Of a DNA stretch of 9,107 nt, positions 1 to 8,292 are shown piece after piece. The translations under genes were made by a program, and so were the position numbers. Source of the DNA: DASYXW01 sp035934405 (lineage in GTDB: Bacteria; Acidobacteriota; Terriglobia; UBA7540); assembly GCA_035934405.1 (NCBI GenBank), contig DASYXW010000015.1:1-9107 (forward strand), given 5' to 3'. The notes below the pieces were generated by a model that had not been told where the DNA came from, did not search any database, and worked only from the letters and a program-made list of their open reading frames with translations. The number at the start of each line of letters is the position of its first letter. Positions within the stretch are counted from its first letter, which is position 1.

Positions 1-2316
<2,316 letters not shown>

Positions 2317-2323
2317 TCGCTAT

Positions 2324-2368
2324 GGAAGCATTCTTCGGGGGCGATTCTCGCCCCCGAAGCCCGCTTCC
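2324..2368 (+). terminator. Strong hairpin after rpoC, probable terminator or mRNA end structure
   Basis: Eight bases after the rpoC stop begins a two-part stem. The outer arms are GGAAGC (2324-2329) and GCTTCC (2363-2368). The inner arms are CTTCGGGGGCGA (2333-2344) and TCGCCCCCGAAG (2348-2359), a perfect 12-bp match with a TTC loop and a 3x3 internal loop between the two stems. No T-run follows, so it is not a textbook intrinsic terminator. It may stop transcription, protect the rpoC mRNA 3' end, or be another palindromic repeat. Confidence 0.6.
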
Positions 2369-2380
2369 AGCACCGAGCAC

Positions 2381-2438
2381 ATGGTCACGGCCGCCCATGT
2401 GGTGACGGCCGCATGTGGTGACGGCCGCCTCGGCCGTC
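2381..2438 (+). repeat. Repeated left arms of a CCT-loop palindrome
   Basis: The 16-mer ATGTGGTGACGGCCGC occurs twice, head to tail, at 2397-2412 and 2413-2428. A degenerate third copy (ATGGTCACGGCCGCC) precedes them from 2381. The last copy continues into CTCGGCCGTC, so GACGGCCG (2420-2427) and CGGCCGTC (2431-2438) form a perfect 8-bp stem with loop CCT. The arm GACGGCCG is also present at 2404-2411 and, with one change, at 2386-2393. Three left arms therefore compete for one full right arm. The design resembles the palindromes after pyk at 5212-5321. Confidence 0.75.
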
Positions 2439-2495
2439 CGGTTTTCGAATCGAACTTAGCATGTGAGCAGCAGCCGTCCAATTTTTGAATCGAAC
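2433..2495 (+). repeat. Imperfect direct repeat with 40-base period
   Basis: Two 23-base copies at 2433-2455 and 2473-2495 differ at only three positions. Both start GCCGTCC and end GAATCGAAC; the middle is GGTTTTC in the first and AATTTTT in the second. The first copy overlaps the right arm of the preceding palindrome. The second lies across a possible GTG start at 2463, which argues against that start for the downstream gene. Confidence 0.75.
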
Positions 2496-2507
2496 TCAAA
2501 CCAATCC

Positions 2508-3464
2508 ATGCACGCCACCCCCCAGCGCTTGCGCATTCAGGAACCTGCTCCACTTCCTTCTTTGCAGGCAGCCCCTTCAAGTCCTAAGCTAAGTCAGGGC
2601 ATGTTACGTTTCCTTCGTCTCTTGCGGCTCTCGTTCTGGCGAGCATTCGCTCACGATGCCTTCGCCACCTCCAAAGCTTCCGCCTACTCCTCGATCCTCA
2701 CCTTCTTTCCCGTCCTGGTGATTGTGGGATCGGTTTTGGCCAACTGGCGCAAAGGTGCGCCGTACCTTCGCGAAATCTCCTACGCGCTCGGCAGTATCCT
2801 TCCCGCCGGAAGCAACACTGCATTGAACTACCTGAAGGGAGCGCCCAAACATCCCATCGGTTTCCTGCTGACCACAGCGGTCATTACTCTGTGGACCGCC
2901 TCGGGCGTGATGATCTCGTGGATGGACGGCTTTCGCCGCTGCTACGAACTGCCCAAAACCTGGGGCCTGGTCAAGGAACGCCTGGTCGCATTCCTGCTCG
3001 TCATTTTCGCTCTCACCCCGATGGCGTTTGCCACTACTCTGGTCGCGGTCGGCAGCAAGTTCGAGATTCGCCTGCTTCCTTATCTCGACCCCGACTTCAG
3101 CTTCTACATTCTGCTCATGTGGGGCGCCATCCGCTGGGTGATCGCCACCCTAACCAGCATCTCGGTCATCGCATTGATCTACCATCATGCGGTCCCGCGA
3201 ACTCAACCTTGGCACAGCGTGATTCCCGGCGCCATTCTGGCCACAATTTTATGGTTCTCGGTTACGGTGGGCTTTCGCGCCTATTTGCAGCACTTCGGAG
3301 ATTTCACCACGATCTACGGATCGCTGGGCGCAGGCATGGCCCTGCTGGTCTGGATGTACATGATTTCTCTCGTGGTTCTGGTGGGCGCGGAATTCAACGC
3401 CCTGCTGTTCCCCCGCGCCATGCTGGGCAAAGAACTCACCGCCATCAATTCAACCAAGCCATAG
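2508..3464 (+). CDS. YihY/virulence factor BrkB family integral membrane protein
   Basis: This is an inner-membrane protein of the YihY/BrkB (Virul_fac_BrkB) family, whose molecular function is unsettled. From the ATG at 2508 it has 318 residues, close to the family's usual length. Six hydrophobic spans are visible at about residues 61-78, 119-138, 159-181, 199-225, 233-255 and 270-297. Family hallmarks are the Ala/Ser-rich start of the first span (KASAYSSILTFFP), the WTASG...MDGFRRCYE region, PWHSVIPGAILATILWF, and the C-terminal YGSLGAGMALLVWMYM...GAEFNALL. The short N-terminus before the first span is Pro- and Ser-rich. The start is uncertain: GTG 2463 would be translated across repeat sequence, ATG 2601 also fits the family, and none has a convincing ribosome-binding site. 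It sits between rpoC and pyk with sizeable gaps, so it is probably its own transcription unit. The family call is firm; the function is not known. Confidence 0.9.
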   Translation: MHATPQRLRIQEPAPLPSLQAAPSSPKLSQGMLRFLRLLRLSFWRAFAHDAFATSKASAYSSILTFFPVLVIVGSVLANWRKGAPYLREISYALGSILPAGSNTALNYLKGAPKHPIGFLLTTAVITLWTASGVMISWMDGFRRCYELPKTWGLVKERLVAFLLVIFALTPMAFATTLVAVGSKFEIRLLPYLDPDFSFYILLMWGAIRWVIATLTSISVIALIYHHAVPRTQPWHSVIPGAILATILWFSVTVGFRAYLQHFGDFTTIYGSLGAGMALLVWMYMISLVVLVGAEFNALLFPRAMLGKELTAINSTKP

Positions 3465-3614
3465 AGATGGGAAAGAGCGTCGTCACGGAAGCCTGGCGCC
3501 ATGCAAGACGTGTCCTGGCAGAGCGTTTCGTGAAAGAGGGTTTGTGAAAAAGGTTTTGGGGGCAGGGTCTTGTGGACAGGATCTTGGGGAAGAGGGTTCC
3601 CTGAATGTGGAAGA

Positions 3615-3632
3615 GCGGCCCTTTAGGGCCGC
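3615..3632 (+). repeat. Palindrome GCGGCCC-TTTA-GGGCCGC
   Basis: Arms GCGGCCC (3615-3621) and GGGCCGC (3626-3632) pair perfectly over 7 bp around the loop TTTA. It lies 150 bases after the BrkB-family stop and 63 before pyk. No T-run follows. It could be a weak terminator, but its form and its neighbour with the same TTTA loop suggest an interspersed palindromic repeat. The stretch 3465-3614 holds only a G/T-rich segment with four short G-runs and no gene I can support. Confidence 0.6.
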
Positions 3633-3641
3633 GTTACGCAC

Positions 3642-3674
3642 GTGAATGACCCGGGCTTTAGCCCCCGTGTTCAC
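3642..3674 (+). repeat. Second TTTA-loop palindrome upstream of pyk
   Basis: Outer arms GTGAA (3642-3646) and TTCAC (3670-3674) enclose an inner stem GGGC (3653-3656), loop TTTA, GCCC (3661-3664). It starts ten bases after the previous TTTA-loop palindrome and ends 11 bases before the pyk Shine-Dalgarno. If transcribed it would be part of the pyk leader, so it may affect ribosome access, but no regulator site is recognisable. Confidence 0.5.
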
Positions 3675-3684
3675 CAAACTCGTC

Positions 3685-3689
3685 GAGGA
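3685..3689 (+). promoter_or_regulatory. Ribosome-binding site that fixes the pyk TTG start
   Basis: GAGGA at 3685-3689 is followed by five bases and then TTG at 3695. It is the only good Shine-Dalgarno match near the start of the pyruvate kinase frame. The next in-frame ATG (3797) lies inside the conserved N-terminal domain, so TTG is the likely initiator. Confidence 0.7.
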
Positions 3690-3694
3690 ACAAA

Positions 3695-5200
3695 TTGCAG
3701 AGCGATAATCATCCCCAGGACCCGTCTACCCCAACCAACTCCCGCCGCGCCAAAATCATCTGCACCATCGGACCCGCCTGCAACACCGAGCTCGCCATGC
3801 GCGACCTGCTTCGCCTCGGCATGGACATCGCCCGCCTCAACTTCTCCCATGGCACCCACGAAGATCACGCCCACAACATCCAACGCCTGCGCCGCGCCGC
3901 CGACCGCGAACGCCGCACCCTCTGCATCCTGCAGGACCTGCAAGGCCCCAAAATCCGCACCGCGCAACTGGAACGCCACGAGCCCGTTCTGCTCAAGACC
4001 GGCTCGGTCGTATCCATCACGCCGCAAAATGTTCTGGGCAACGCGACTCGCATCTCCACCACCTTTCCCGATCTCGCCCGTGAACTCGCTCCCGGCGCCC
4101 GTATCCTGCTCAGCGATGGCCTGATCGAACTCCGCGTCCGCAGCGTGCGCGGCAGAGACGTTCAGTGCGAGGTGATCAACGGAGGCATGCTGGGCGAGCA
4201 CAAAGGCATCAACCTGCCCGGCGTCGCGCTCTCCATCCCCGCCCTCACCGGCAAAGATCGTAAAGATCTCGAATTCGGCCTCGATCACGGCATCGACGCT
4301 GTAGCTCTCTCCTTCGTCCGCACTGCCGCCGACATCAGCATGGTCAAGCAGATCATCGCCGCGCACGGCAGCGATGTTCCCGTCATCGCTAAACTCGAGA
4401 AGCCGCAGGCCATCGATCATCTGGAAGAAATTCTCGAAGCCTCCGACGGAGTCATGGTCGCCCGCGGCGATCTCGGCGTCGAGATGGCACCCGAAAAAGT
4501 TCCCGTCATTCAGAAGCACGTCATCCGCCGCGCTGCCGCCTGGCGCAAGCCCGTCATCACCGCCACCCAGATGCTCGAATCCATGATCGAAAACCCGCGT
4601 CCCACGCGCGCCGAGGCCAGCGACGTCGCCAACGCCATCTTCGACGGCACCGACGCCGTTATGCTCTCCGCCGAAACCGCCAGCGGCCAGTACCCCCGCG
4701 AATCGGTTTCCATCATGGCGCGCATCGTGGTCGAAGCCGAGCGCAATATCGGAGATCTCGGCTCTGCCCGCCGACGCCGCGAGCACCGTGGCCTTTCGGT
4801 CGCCGAAACCATCTGTGAAGCCATCGCCCACGCCGCCGAAGATTTGCCCATGGGCGCCATCGCCATCTTCACCGAGACCGGCAACACCGCGCGCATGATC
4901 TCCAAATACCGCCCCAAAGTCCCCATCTACGCCTTCACCCACATCGCCCCGGTTGTGCAACGCATGAATCTTTACTGGGGAGTCCATCCCGTTCGCTGTC
5001 GCCAGGCCCATTCCGCCGAACAGATGGTGACCATGGCCGAGCTGGAACTGGTTCGCCGCGGCCAGATCAACGCGGGAGAAGTTCTCGGCGTAGTTGCGGG
5101 CACACGTCAAACTTCCGGCTCGACCAATCTCATGCGCCTGCACGTAGTCACCGAGCAGGAAGCCGACCGCATCGTGCATCCCAAAAAGAAGCCGCGCTAA
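3695..5200 (+). CDS. pyk: Pyruvate kinase
   Basis: This cytoplasmic glycolytic enzyme transfers phosphate from phosphoenolpyruvate to ADP, giving pyruvate and ATP. The 501 residues cover the whole family. The N-terminal barrel strand is KIICTIGPAC (20-29). Substrate and cation residues lie in ARLNFSHG (46-53: Arg47, Asn49, Ser51, His52). GPKIRTA (84-90) leads into the B domain (LLSDGLI). Catalytic Lys233 is in IAKLEKP, and the Mg ligands are Glu235 and Asp259 in ARGDLGVE. TATQMLES carries Thr291 (rabbit Thr328). The C-terminal allosteric-type domain runs to about residue 490. At the monovalent-cation position it has Leu82-Gln83 and Lys86 where rabbit muscle enzyme has Thr113-Lys114 and Glu117, which suggests a K+-independent enzyme. 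It starts at TTG with GAGGA five bases upstream and ends at TAA 5198-5200. No other glycolytic gene is adjacent. Confidence 0.97.
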   Translation: MQSDNHPQDPSTPTNSRRAKIICTIGPACNTELAMRDLLRLGMDIARLNFSHGTHEDHAHNIQRLRRAADRERRTLCILQDLQGPKIRTAQLERHEPVLLKTGSVVSITPQNVLGNATRISTTFPDLARELAPGARILLSDGLIELRVRSVRGRDVQCEVINGGMLGEHKGINLPGVALSIPALTGKDRKDLEFGLDHGIDAVALSFVRTAADISMVKQIIAAHGSDVPVIAKLEKPQAIDHLEEILEASDGVMVARGDLGVEMAPEKVPVIQKHVIRRAAAWRKPVITATQMLESMIENPRPTRAEASDVANAIFDGTDAVMLSAETASGQYPRESVSIMARIVVEAERNIGDLGSARRRREHRGLSVAETICEAIAHAAEDLPMGAIAIFTETGNTARMISKYRPKVPIYAFTHIAPVVQRMNLYWGVHPVRCRQAHSAEQMVTMAELELVRRGQINAGEVLGVVAGTRQTSGSTNLMRLHVVTEQEADRIVHPKKKPR

Positions 5201-5211
5201 ATGCAGAGCTC

Positions 5212-5239
5212 GTGGAGCGGCGGACGCCTCGTCCGCCGC
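5212..5239 (+). repeat. CCT-loop palindrome, copy 1 (forward)
   Basis: GCGGCGGACG (5217-5226) and CGTCCGCCGC (5230-5239) form a perfect 10-bp stem with loop CCT, starting 16 bases after the pyk stop. There is no following T-run. The core GCGGACGCCTCGTCCG (5220-5235) recurs exactly on the opposite strand at 5298-5313. It may also act as the pyk mRNA 3' structure. Confidence 0.75.
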
Positions 5240-5295
5240 CGTGCGCAGCCGGCGTCTTCGTCAGCCAGCGACCTTTCGCCTTCGCAACCCGCAAC

Positions 5296-5330
5296 CCCGG
5301 ACGAGGCGTCCGCGGCTTCACTCGTCCGGG
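5296..5330 (-). repeat. CCT-loop palindrome, copy 2 (inverted)
   Basis: Bases 5298-5313 are the exact reverse complement of the 16-base core at 5220-5235, and the homology continues over eight more bases to 5321 (six match). Within it CGGACG (5298-5303) and CGTCCG (5307-5312) pair around AGG. A competing longer stem joins CCCGGACGAG (5296-5305) to CTCGTCCGGG (5321-5330). The two inverted copies are 62 bases apart and could also pair with each other. Confidence 0.75.
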
Positions 5331-5360
5331 ACTCCACCCGTCCCGCACTCGAAGATTCGC

Positions 5361-5366
5361 TATAAT
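5361..5366 (+). promoter_or_regulatory. Consensus -10 box, probable leaderless promoter
   Basis: A perfect TATAAT at 5361-5366 stands eight bases before the ATG at 5375. A start 6-8 bases downstream of the box would fall at or next to the ATG, implying a leaderless or nearly leaderless mRNA. No TTGACA-like -35 is visible at the right distance (CCGTCC at 17-bp spacing), and no Shine-Dalgarno is present. Confidence 0.5.
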
Positions 5367-5374
5367 CCCAACTT

Positions 5375-5665
5375 ATGCCGCAAGAGATACTCTCGCTGGC
5401 TGTCTTTGACCCCGTCCCCGAAATGGAAGCATCGGCCCTGAATACCTTTGCCGAACTGAGGTCCATCGTTTCCCGCAAGGGCTACGGACGCGACCTGCTC
5501 TATCGCGACCGCGATTCGCACTACGTTTTTCTGCGCTACTGGAATTCCGAACAATCCCGCCGCGCCGCCCTGGAAGATCCCGAAATGCTCCGCTGCTGGG
5601 CCAAACTCGGCAACGAAATTCAAATCGTCAAGGTCTACGAAACCCTCACCGAAGTTTCACCCTAG
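5375..5665 (+). CDS. Small ABM-like (dimeric alpha/beta barrel) protein
   Basis: A 96-residue soluble protein with no signal peptide or membrane span. Its pattern fits the ferredoxin-like fold of the antibiotic biosynthesis monooxygenase (ABM)/dimeric alpha-beta barrel superfamily: a first strand ILSLAVFDP (5-13), a helix about residues 16-34, paired strands around GRDLLYRD and HYVFLRYW (residues 38-56), a helix SEQSRRAALEDPEM with a following helical turn MLRCWAKLG, and a last strand IQIVKVYETL (82-91). The length matches typical single-domain members. Such proteins include cofactor-free oxygenases, haem-degrading enzymes and proteins with no known reaction; no residue here decides between them. 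The ATG follows a TATAAT box by eight bases and has no Shine-Dalgarno, so leaderless translation is likely. The gene stands alone between pyk and a lipoprotein gene. The coding call is fairly sure; the fold is inferred by eye. Confidence 0.75.
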   Translation: MPQEILSLAVFDPVPEMEASALNTFAELRSIVSRKGYGRDLLYRDRDSHYVFLRYWNSEQSRRAALEDPEMLRCWAKLGNEIQIVKVYETLTEVSP

Positions 5666-5682
5666 AGCTGCTTCCCATGGCC

Positions 5683-5730
5683 TCATCCCGAGCCCAGCCG
5701 TTCTTCAGGCCGAGCGAGGGATCTCCCGCA
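5683..5730 (+). repeat. Degenerate copy of the TCATCCTGAGC interspersed repeat
   Basis: TCATCCCGAGC at 5683-5693 and GAGGGATCTCCCGCA ending at 5730 resemble the two ends of the repeat at 9053-9082 (TCATCCTGAGC... and GAAGGATCCCTCGCA). About 17 extra bases separate the ends here. The rest of the 5666-5824 gap shows no gene and no clear promoter. Confidence 0.5.
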
Positions 5731-5824
5731 CTCCCGTTCCGCTTCATCCGACAACCCCTCAAGGCAAGCCCGGCATCTATTTAGCGATCGTAGTCAGTGA
5801 ATCGCGGGTTGGCGGCCGGGGGGC

Positions 5825-8197
5825 ATGGTTACCTGGAGTTCCTGTTTTGCTAAGTGTCTGCTGGTAGTGTCGGTTGCTCTTCCCTTGGCTGCTTGCGGCG
5901 GAGGGAACTCTTCGACTTCACACTCCTCTTCCCAACAGATCAGCGTCCATCTAAACCAATCCACTGCGAATTTATTCCCCGGTGCAACTCAACAGTTCTC
6001 TGCCACCGTGACGGGGACTTCCAACACCGCCGTGACGTGGACTGTGGACAGCGTAGGCGGAGGAAACTCCGCCGACGGCACGATCGCGAACACCGGCCTT
6101 TACACTGCCCCGCAACAGACCGGCACTCACGTCATCACCGCCACCAGCGTCGTCGACGCCACTAAGAGCGCCAGCGCCACCGTCACGGTTAGCGGAAGTG
6201 TCTCGATCAGTCCATCCACCTCGACGCTGCTCACCGGCGCCACCCAGCAATTCCAGGCAACCGTAGATGGGAAGGCCAACTCCACCGTCACCTGGGCGGT
6301 CGACGGAGTGAACGGCGGCAACTCCACATCCGGCACCATCAGCAGCGCAGGACTTTACACCGCGCCCTCGCAAGCGGGAAATCACACTATCAGCGCCAGC
6401 GCCGGCACTGGCGCCGGCAACACTGCCAGCGTGCAGCTCAACGTCTTCTCTTTTGCAATCTCACCCGATGGCGCGGCAATCTCTCCCGGCTCGACCGAGC
6501 AGTTCACCGCAACCATTCAGGGTTTGACTAACACCGCCGTGACCTGGTCGGTAGACGGTGCAGCCGGCGGCAACAGCTCCGTCGGAACCGTCAGCACCAG
6601 CGGCCTCTACACCGCGCCCAACGCCATCGGCCCTCACACGGTGACCGCGGCCAGCGTGGCCTATCCTTCGGACACGGTGAACGCACGCATCACCGTCATC
6701 AATGTGGCCCAGTCCGCGGTCCTGACCTACCACAATGACGACGCCCGCGACGGCGCTTACCTCGAGGAAGTCACGCTGACTCCCTCCAACGTCAATCTCA
6801 GCCAGTTCGGCAAGCTGATTTCCTATCCCGTCGACGGGCAGATTTACGGTCAGCCGCTCTACCTGCCGCAGCTCAATATCAACGGCGGCACTCACGATGT
6901 CGTCTTCGTCGCCACCCAGAACAATACCGTTTATGCCTTCGATGCCGATGCCACTTCCGGCAACGGCGCCACATTCTGGCAGGTGAATTTCGGCACGCCC
7001 CGCAACGCCTACGATAGCGCCGGTCCCTGGCCGGTCGTCGGAATTCTCTCTACTCCCGTGATCGACGCAACCAGCAACACCATCTACGTCGTGTCTCACT
7101 CCGGCAGCGCGAGCCCCGAATACTGGCTGCATGCCCTGGATGTGACCACCGGCAAGGACAAAGTTTCTCCCGTCGGTATCACTGGCTCGAATGGAAGCGA
7201 CCATCTCGGCAGCGGCTGCTATCAGCGCATGGGGCTGGCGCTTGATCCCGTCACCAATTGGATTTACGTTCCCTTCGGCAGTTGTCCCAACGGCTGGATG
7301 TTCGCGTACGACAAGATCACGCTCCAGCAAAAGGCCGTCTTTGAAGCCACTCCCGGCGCCGGCGGTGGCGGCTTCTGGGGCAGCGGCGCCGCTCCCGCCA
7401 TCGATGACTCCACCGGCGATCTCTACGTCATGAACGGCACCGATGCCGGCGACCAGCAATGGATCTCTGCCCAGTCCATGACCGGGTATAACGATTCCTT
7501 CCTGCGCATGAGCGCCAGCGACTTGTCCGTGCTCGACTATTTCGCGCCCGACGACAACGCCTATCTTGCCACCCACGACGCCGATCTGGGCAGCGGCGGC
7601 AACGTCCTGCTCCCCGGATCCTCCTCGTTCCCGCACGAACTGCTCGGCGGCGGTAAAGACGGCAATGTCTTCGTGATTAATCGCGACAGCATGGGTGGCT
7701 ACAACAATACTTCCAACAATGTTCTCCAAACCGTTCATACCGGCACGTCGGAATTCGACAATATCTTTTCCACTCCCGTTTATTGGAACGGGATGATCTA
7801 CATCCACGGCAACGACGACGTGTTGCGCGCCTTCAGTTGGAACGCGGGCGCAACTGGCGGACAGCAGCTTTCGTCCAGTCCCGTCGCCACTGGCAACGCG
7901 TACTTCGGGCAGCATGGCGCCACGCCCTCGCTCTCCGCCAACGGCAACAACAATGGCATCCTCTGGGATATCGACAACTCCAGTTACAACAGCACCGATC
8001 CCACCACCAGCGGAGCCGCCGTGCTGCATGCCTATGACGCCGGCAACATCGCCAACGAGCTTTACAACAGCGCCGATTCCGGCAGCCGCGATCAGGCAGG
8101 ACAGGCCCTGAAGTTTACCGTCCCCACCATTGCCAACGGAAAAGTGTTCGTTCCCACCGCGAGCGAACTGGACATCTACGGCCTGCTGAATCCATAG
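5825..8197 (+). CDS. Lipoprotein with three Ig-like modules and a PQQ-like beta-propeller
   Basis: A 790-residue exported lipoprotein. A hydrophobic signal (12-23) ends in the lipobox Leu21-Ala-Ala-Cys24, followed by a Gly/Ser-rich linker to residue 38. Three bacterial Ig-like (Big-type) modules follow at about 39-123, 126-209 and 210-294, each with a core like AVTWxVDxxxGGNSxxGT and GLYTAP. Residues 299-790 form a PQQ-like beta-propeller region opening with TYHNDDARDG; repeats such as VVFVATQNNTVYAFDAD, TIYVVSHSG, WIYVPFGS, DLYVMNGT, NVFVINRD and MIYIHGNDDVLRAF are its blades. Cys465 and Cys487 are the only other cysteines and may form a disulfide in the periplasm or outside. Similar proteins, often annotated as quinoprotein-like, are common in Acidobacteriota as I recall. 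I see no certain PQQ-binding or catalytic residues, so a binding or structural role is as likely as an enzyme. The start is ATG 5825, just after a G-run and without a standard ribosome-binding site. The substrate is unknown. Confidence 0.9.
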   Translation: MVTWSSCFAKCLLVVSVALPLAACGGGNSSTSHSSSQQISVHLNQSTANLFPGATQQFSATVTGTSNTAVTWTVDSVGGGNSADGTIANTGLYTAPQQTGTHVITATSVVDATKSASATVTVSGSVSISPSTSTLLTGATQQFQATVDGKANSTVTWAVDGVNGGNSTSGTISSAGLYTAPSQAGNHTISASAGTGAGNTASVQLNVFSFAISPDGAAISPGSTEQFTATIQGLTNTAVTWSVDGAAGGNSSVGTVSTSGLYTAPNAIGPHTVTAASVAYPSDTVNARITVINVAQSAVLTYHNDDARDGAYLEEVTLTPSNVNLSQFGKLISYPVDGQIYGQPLYLPQLNINGGTHDVVFVATQNNTVYAFDADATSGNGATFWQVNFGTPRNAYDSAGPWPVVGILSTPVIDATSNTIYVVSHSGSASPEYWLHALDVTTGKDKVSPVGITGSNGSDHLGSGCYQRMGLALDPVTNWIYVPFGSCPNGWMFAYDKITLQQKAVFEATPGAGGGGFWGSGAAPAIDDSTGDLYVMNGTDAGDQQWISAQSMTGYNDSFLRMSASDLSVLDYFAPDDNAYLATHDADLGSGGNVLLPGSSSFPHELLGGGKDGNVFVINRDSMGGYNNTSNNVLQTVHTGTSEFDNIFSTPVYWNGMIYIHGNDDVLRAFSWNAGATGGQQLSSSPVATGNAYFGQHGATPSLSANGNNNGILWDIDNSSYNSTDPTTSGAAVLHAYDAGNIANELYNSADSGSRDQAGQALKFTVPTIANGKVFVPTASELDIYGLLNP
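5939..6706 (+). repeat. Three tandem Ig-like coding modules
   Basis: Three units of about 85 codons, near 5939-6193, 6200-6451 and 6452-6706, encode the lipoprotein's Ig-like domains. Landmark residues recur in each: PG/TG-A/S-T-x-QF, then TWxVD, then GGNS, then GLYTAP. The DNA copies have diverged, so the array is old and selected at protein level, not a recent slippage product. Confidence 0.8.
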
Positions 8198-8203
8198 CGG
8201 CTG

Positions 8204-8229
8204 GCGATTTTTCCCGCCGGCAAAATCGC
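8204..8229 (+). terminator. Hairpin after the lipoprotein gene
   Basis: GCGATTTT (8204-8211) and AAAATCGC (8222-8229) pair perfectly over 8 bp around a 10-base loop that itself contains GCCGGC. It begins seven bases after the stop codon, a usual place for a terminator, but the T-run lies in the left arm and none follows the right arm. It is a weak terminator candidate on the + strand. Confidence 0.4.
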
Positions 8230-8280
8230 GTTTGCCCAGCCCGGACTGCCCCGCATCCCGCGGACAAACTTCCTCGGATT

Positions 8281-8286
8281 TACAAT
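8281..8286 (+). promoter_or_regulatory. -10-like box close to the hydrolase start
   Basis: TACAAT at 8281-8286 ends six bases before the TTG start at 8293. As with TATAAT before the gene at 5375, transcription would begin at or just before the start codon, giving a leaderless mRNA. No -35 match is seen 16-18 bases upstream. Confidence 0.4.
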
Positions 8287-8292
8287 CATGGC

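Noticed and set aside
3467..3547. 26-codon open frame just after the BrkB-family stop (MGKSVVTEAWRHARR...)
   Set aside because: It is too short to judge, has no clear ribosome-binding site, and no similarity I recognise.
3558..3596. Possible G-quadruplex (four runs of at least three G)
   Set aside because: One of the loops would be 18 bases long, so the canonical fold is unlikely.
3671..5179. Long open frame of about 500 codons on the - strand opposite pyk
   Set aside because: It mirrors the pyk codon pattern in GC-rich DNA, is rich in Gly, Asp and Ala without any recognisable domain, and lies fully opposite a well-conserved gene.
5201..5365. 54-codon open frame starting with ATG directly after the pyk TAA
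   Set aside because: It consists largely of the two palindromic repeats and low-complexity Ser/Arg/Pro codons, has no ribosome-binding site of its own, and stops inside the TATAAT box.
6461..8029. Long open frame of about 520 codons on the - strand opposite the lipoprotein gene
   Set aside because: Its composition (Gly, Val, Ala, Asp) is what antisense of GC-rich codons gives; no domain, start signal or gap fits a real gene.
8288..8290. ATG as the hydrolase start
   Set aside because: It is in a different frame; reading from it gives no alpha/beta hydrolase sequence.
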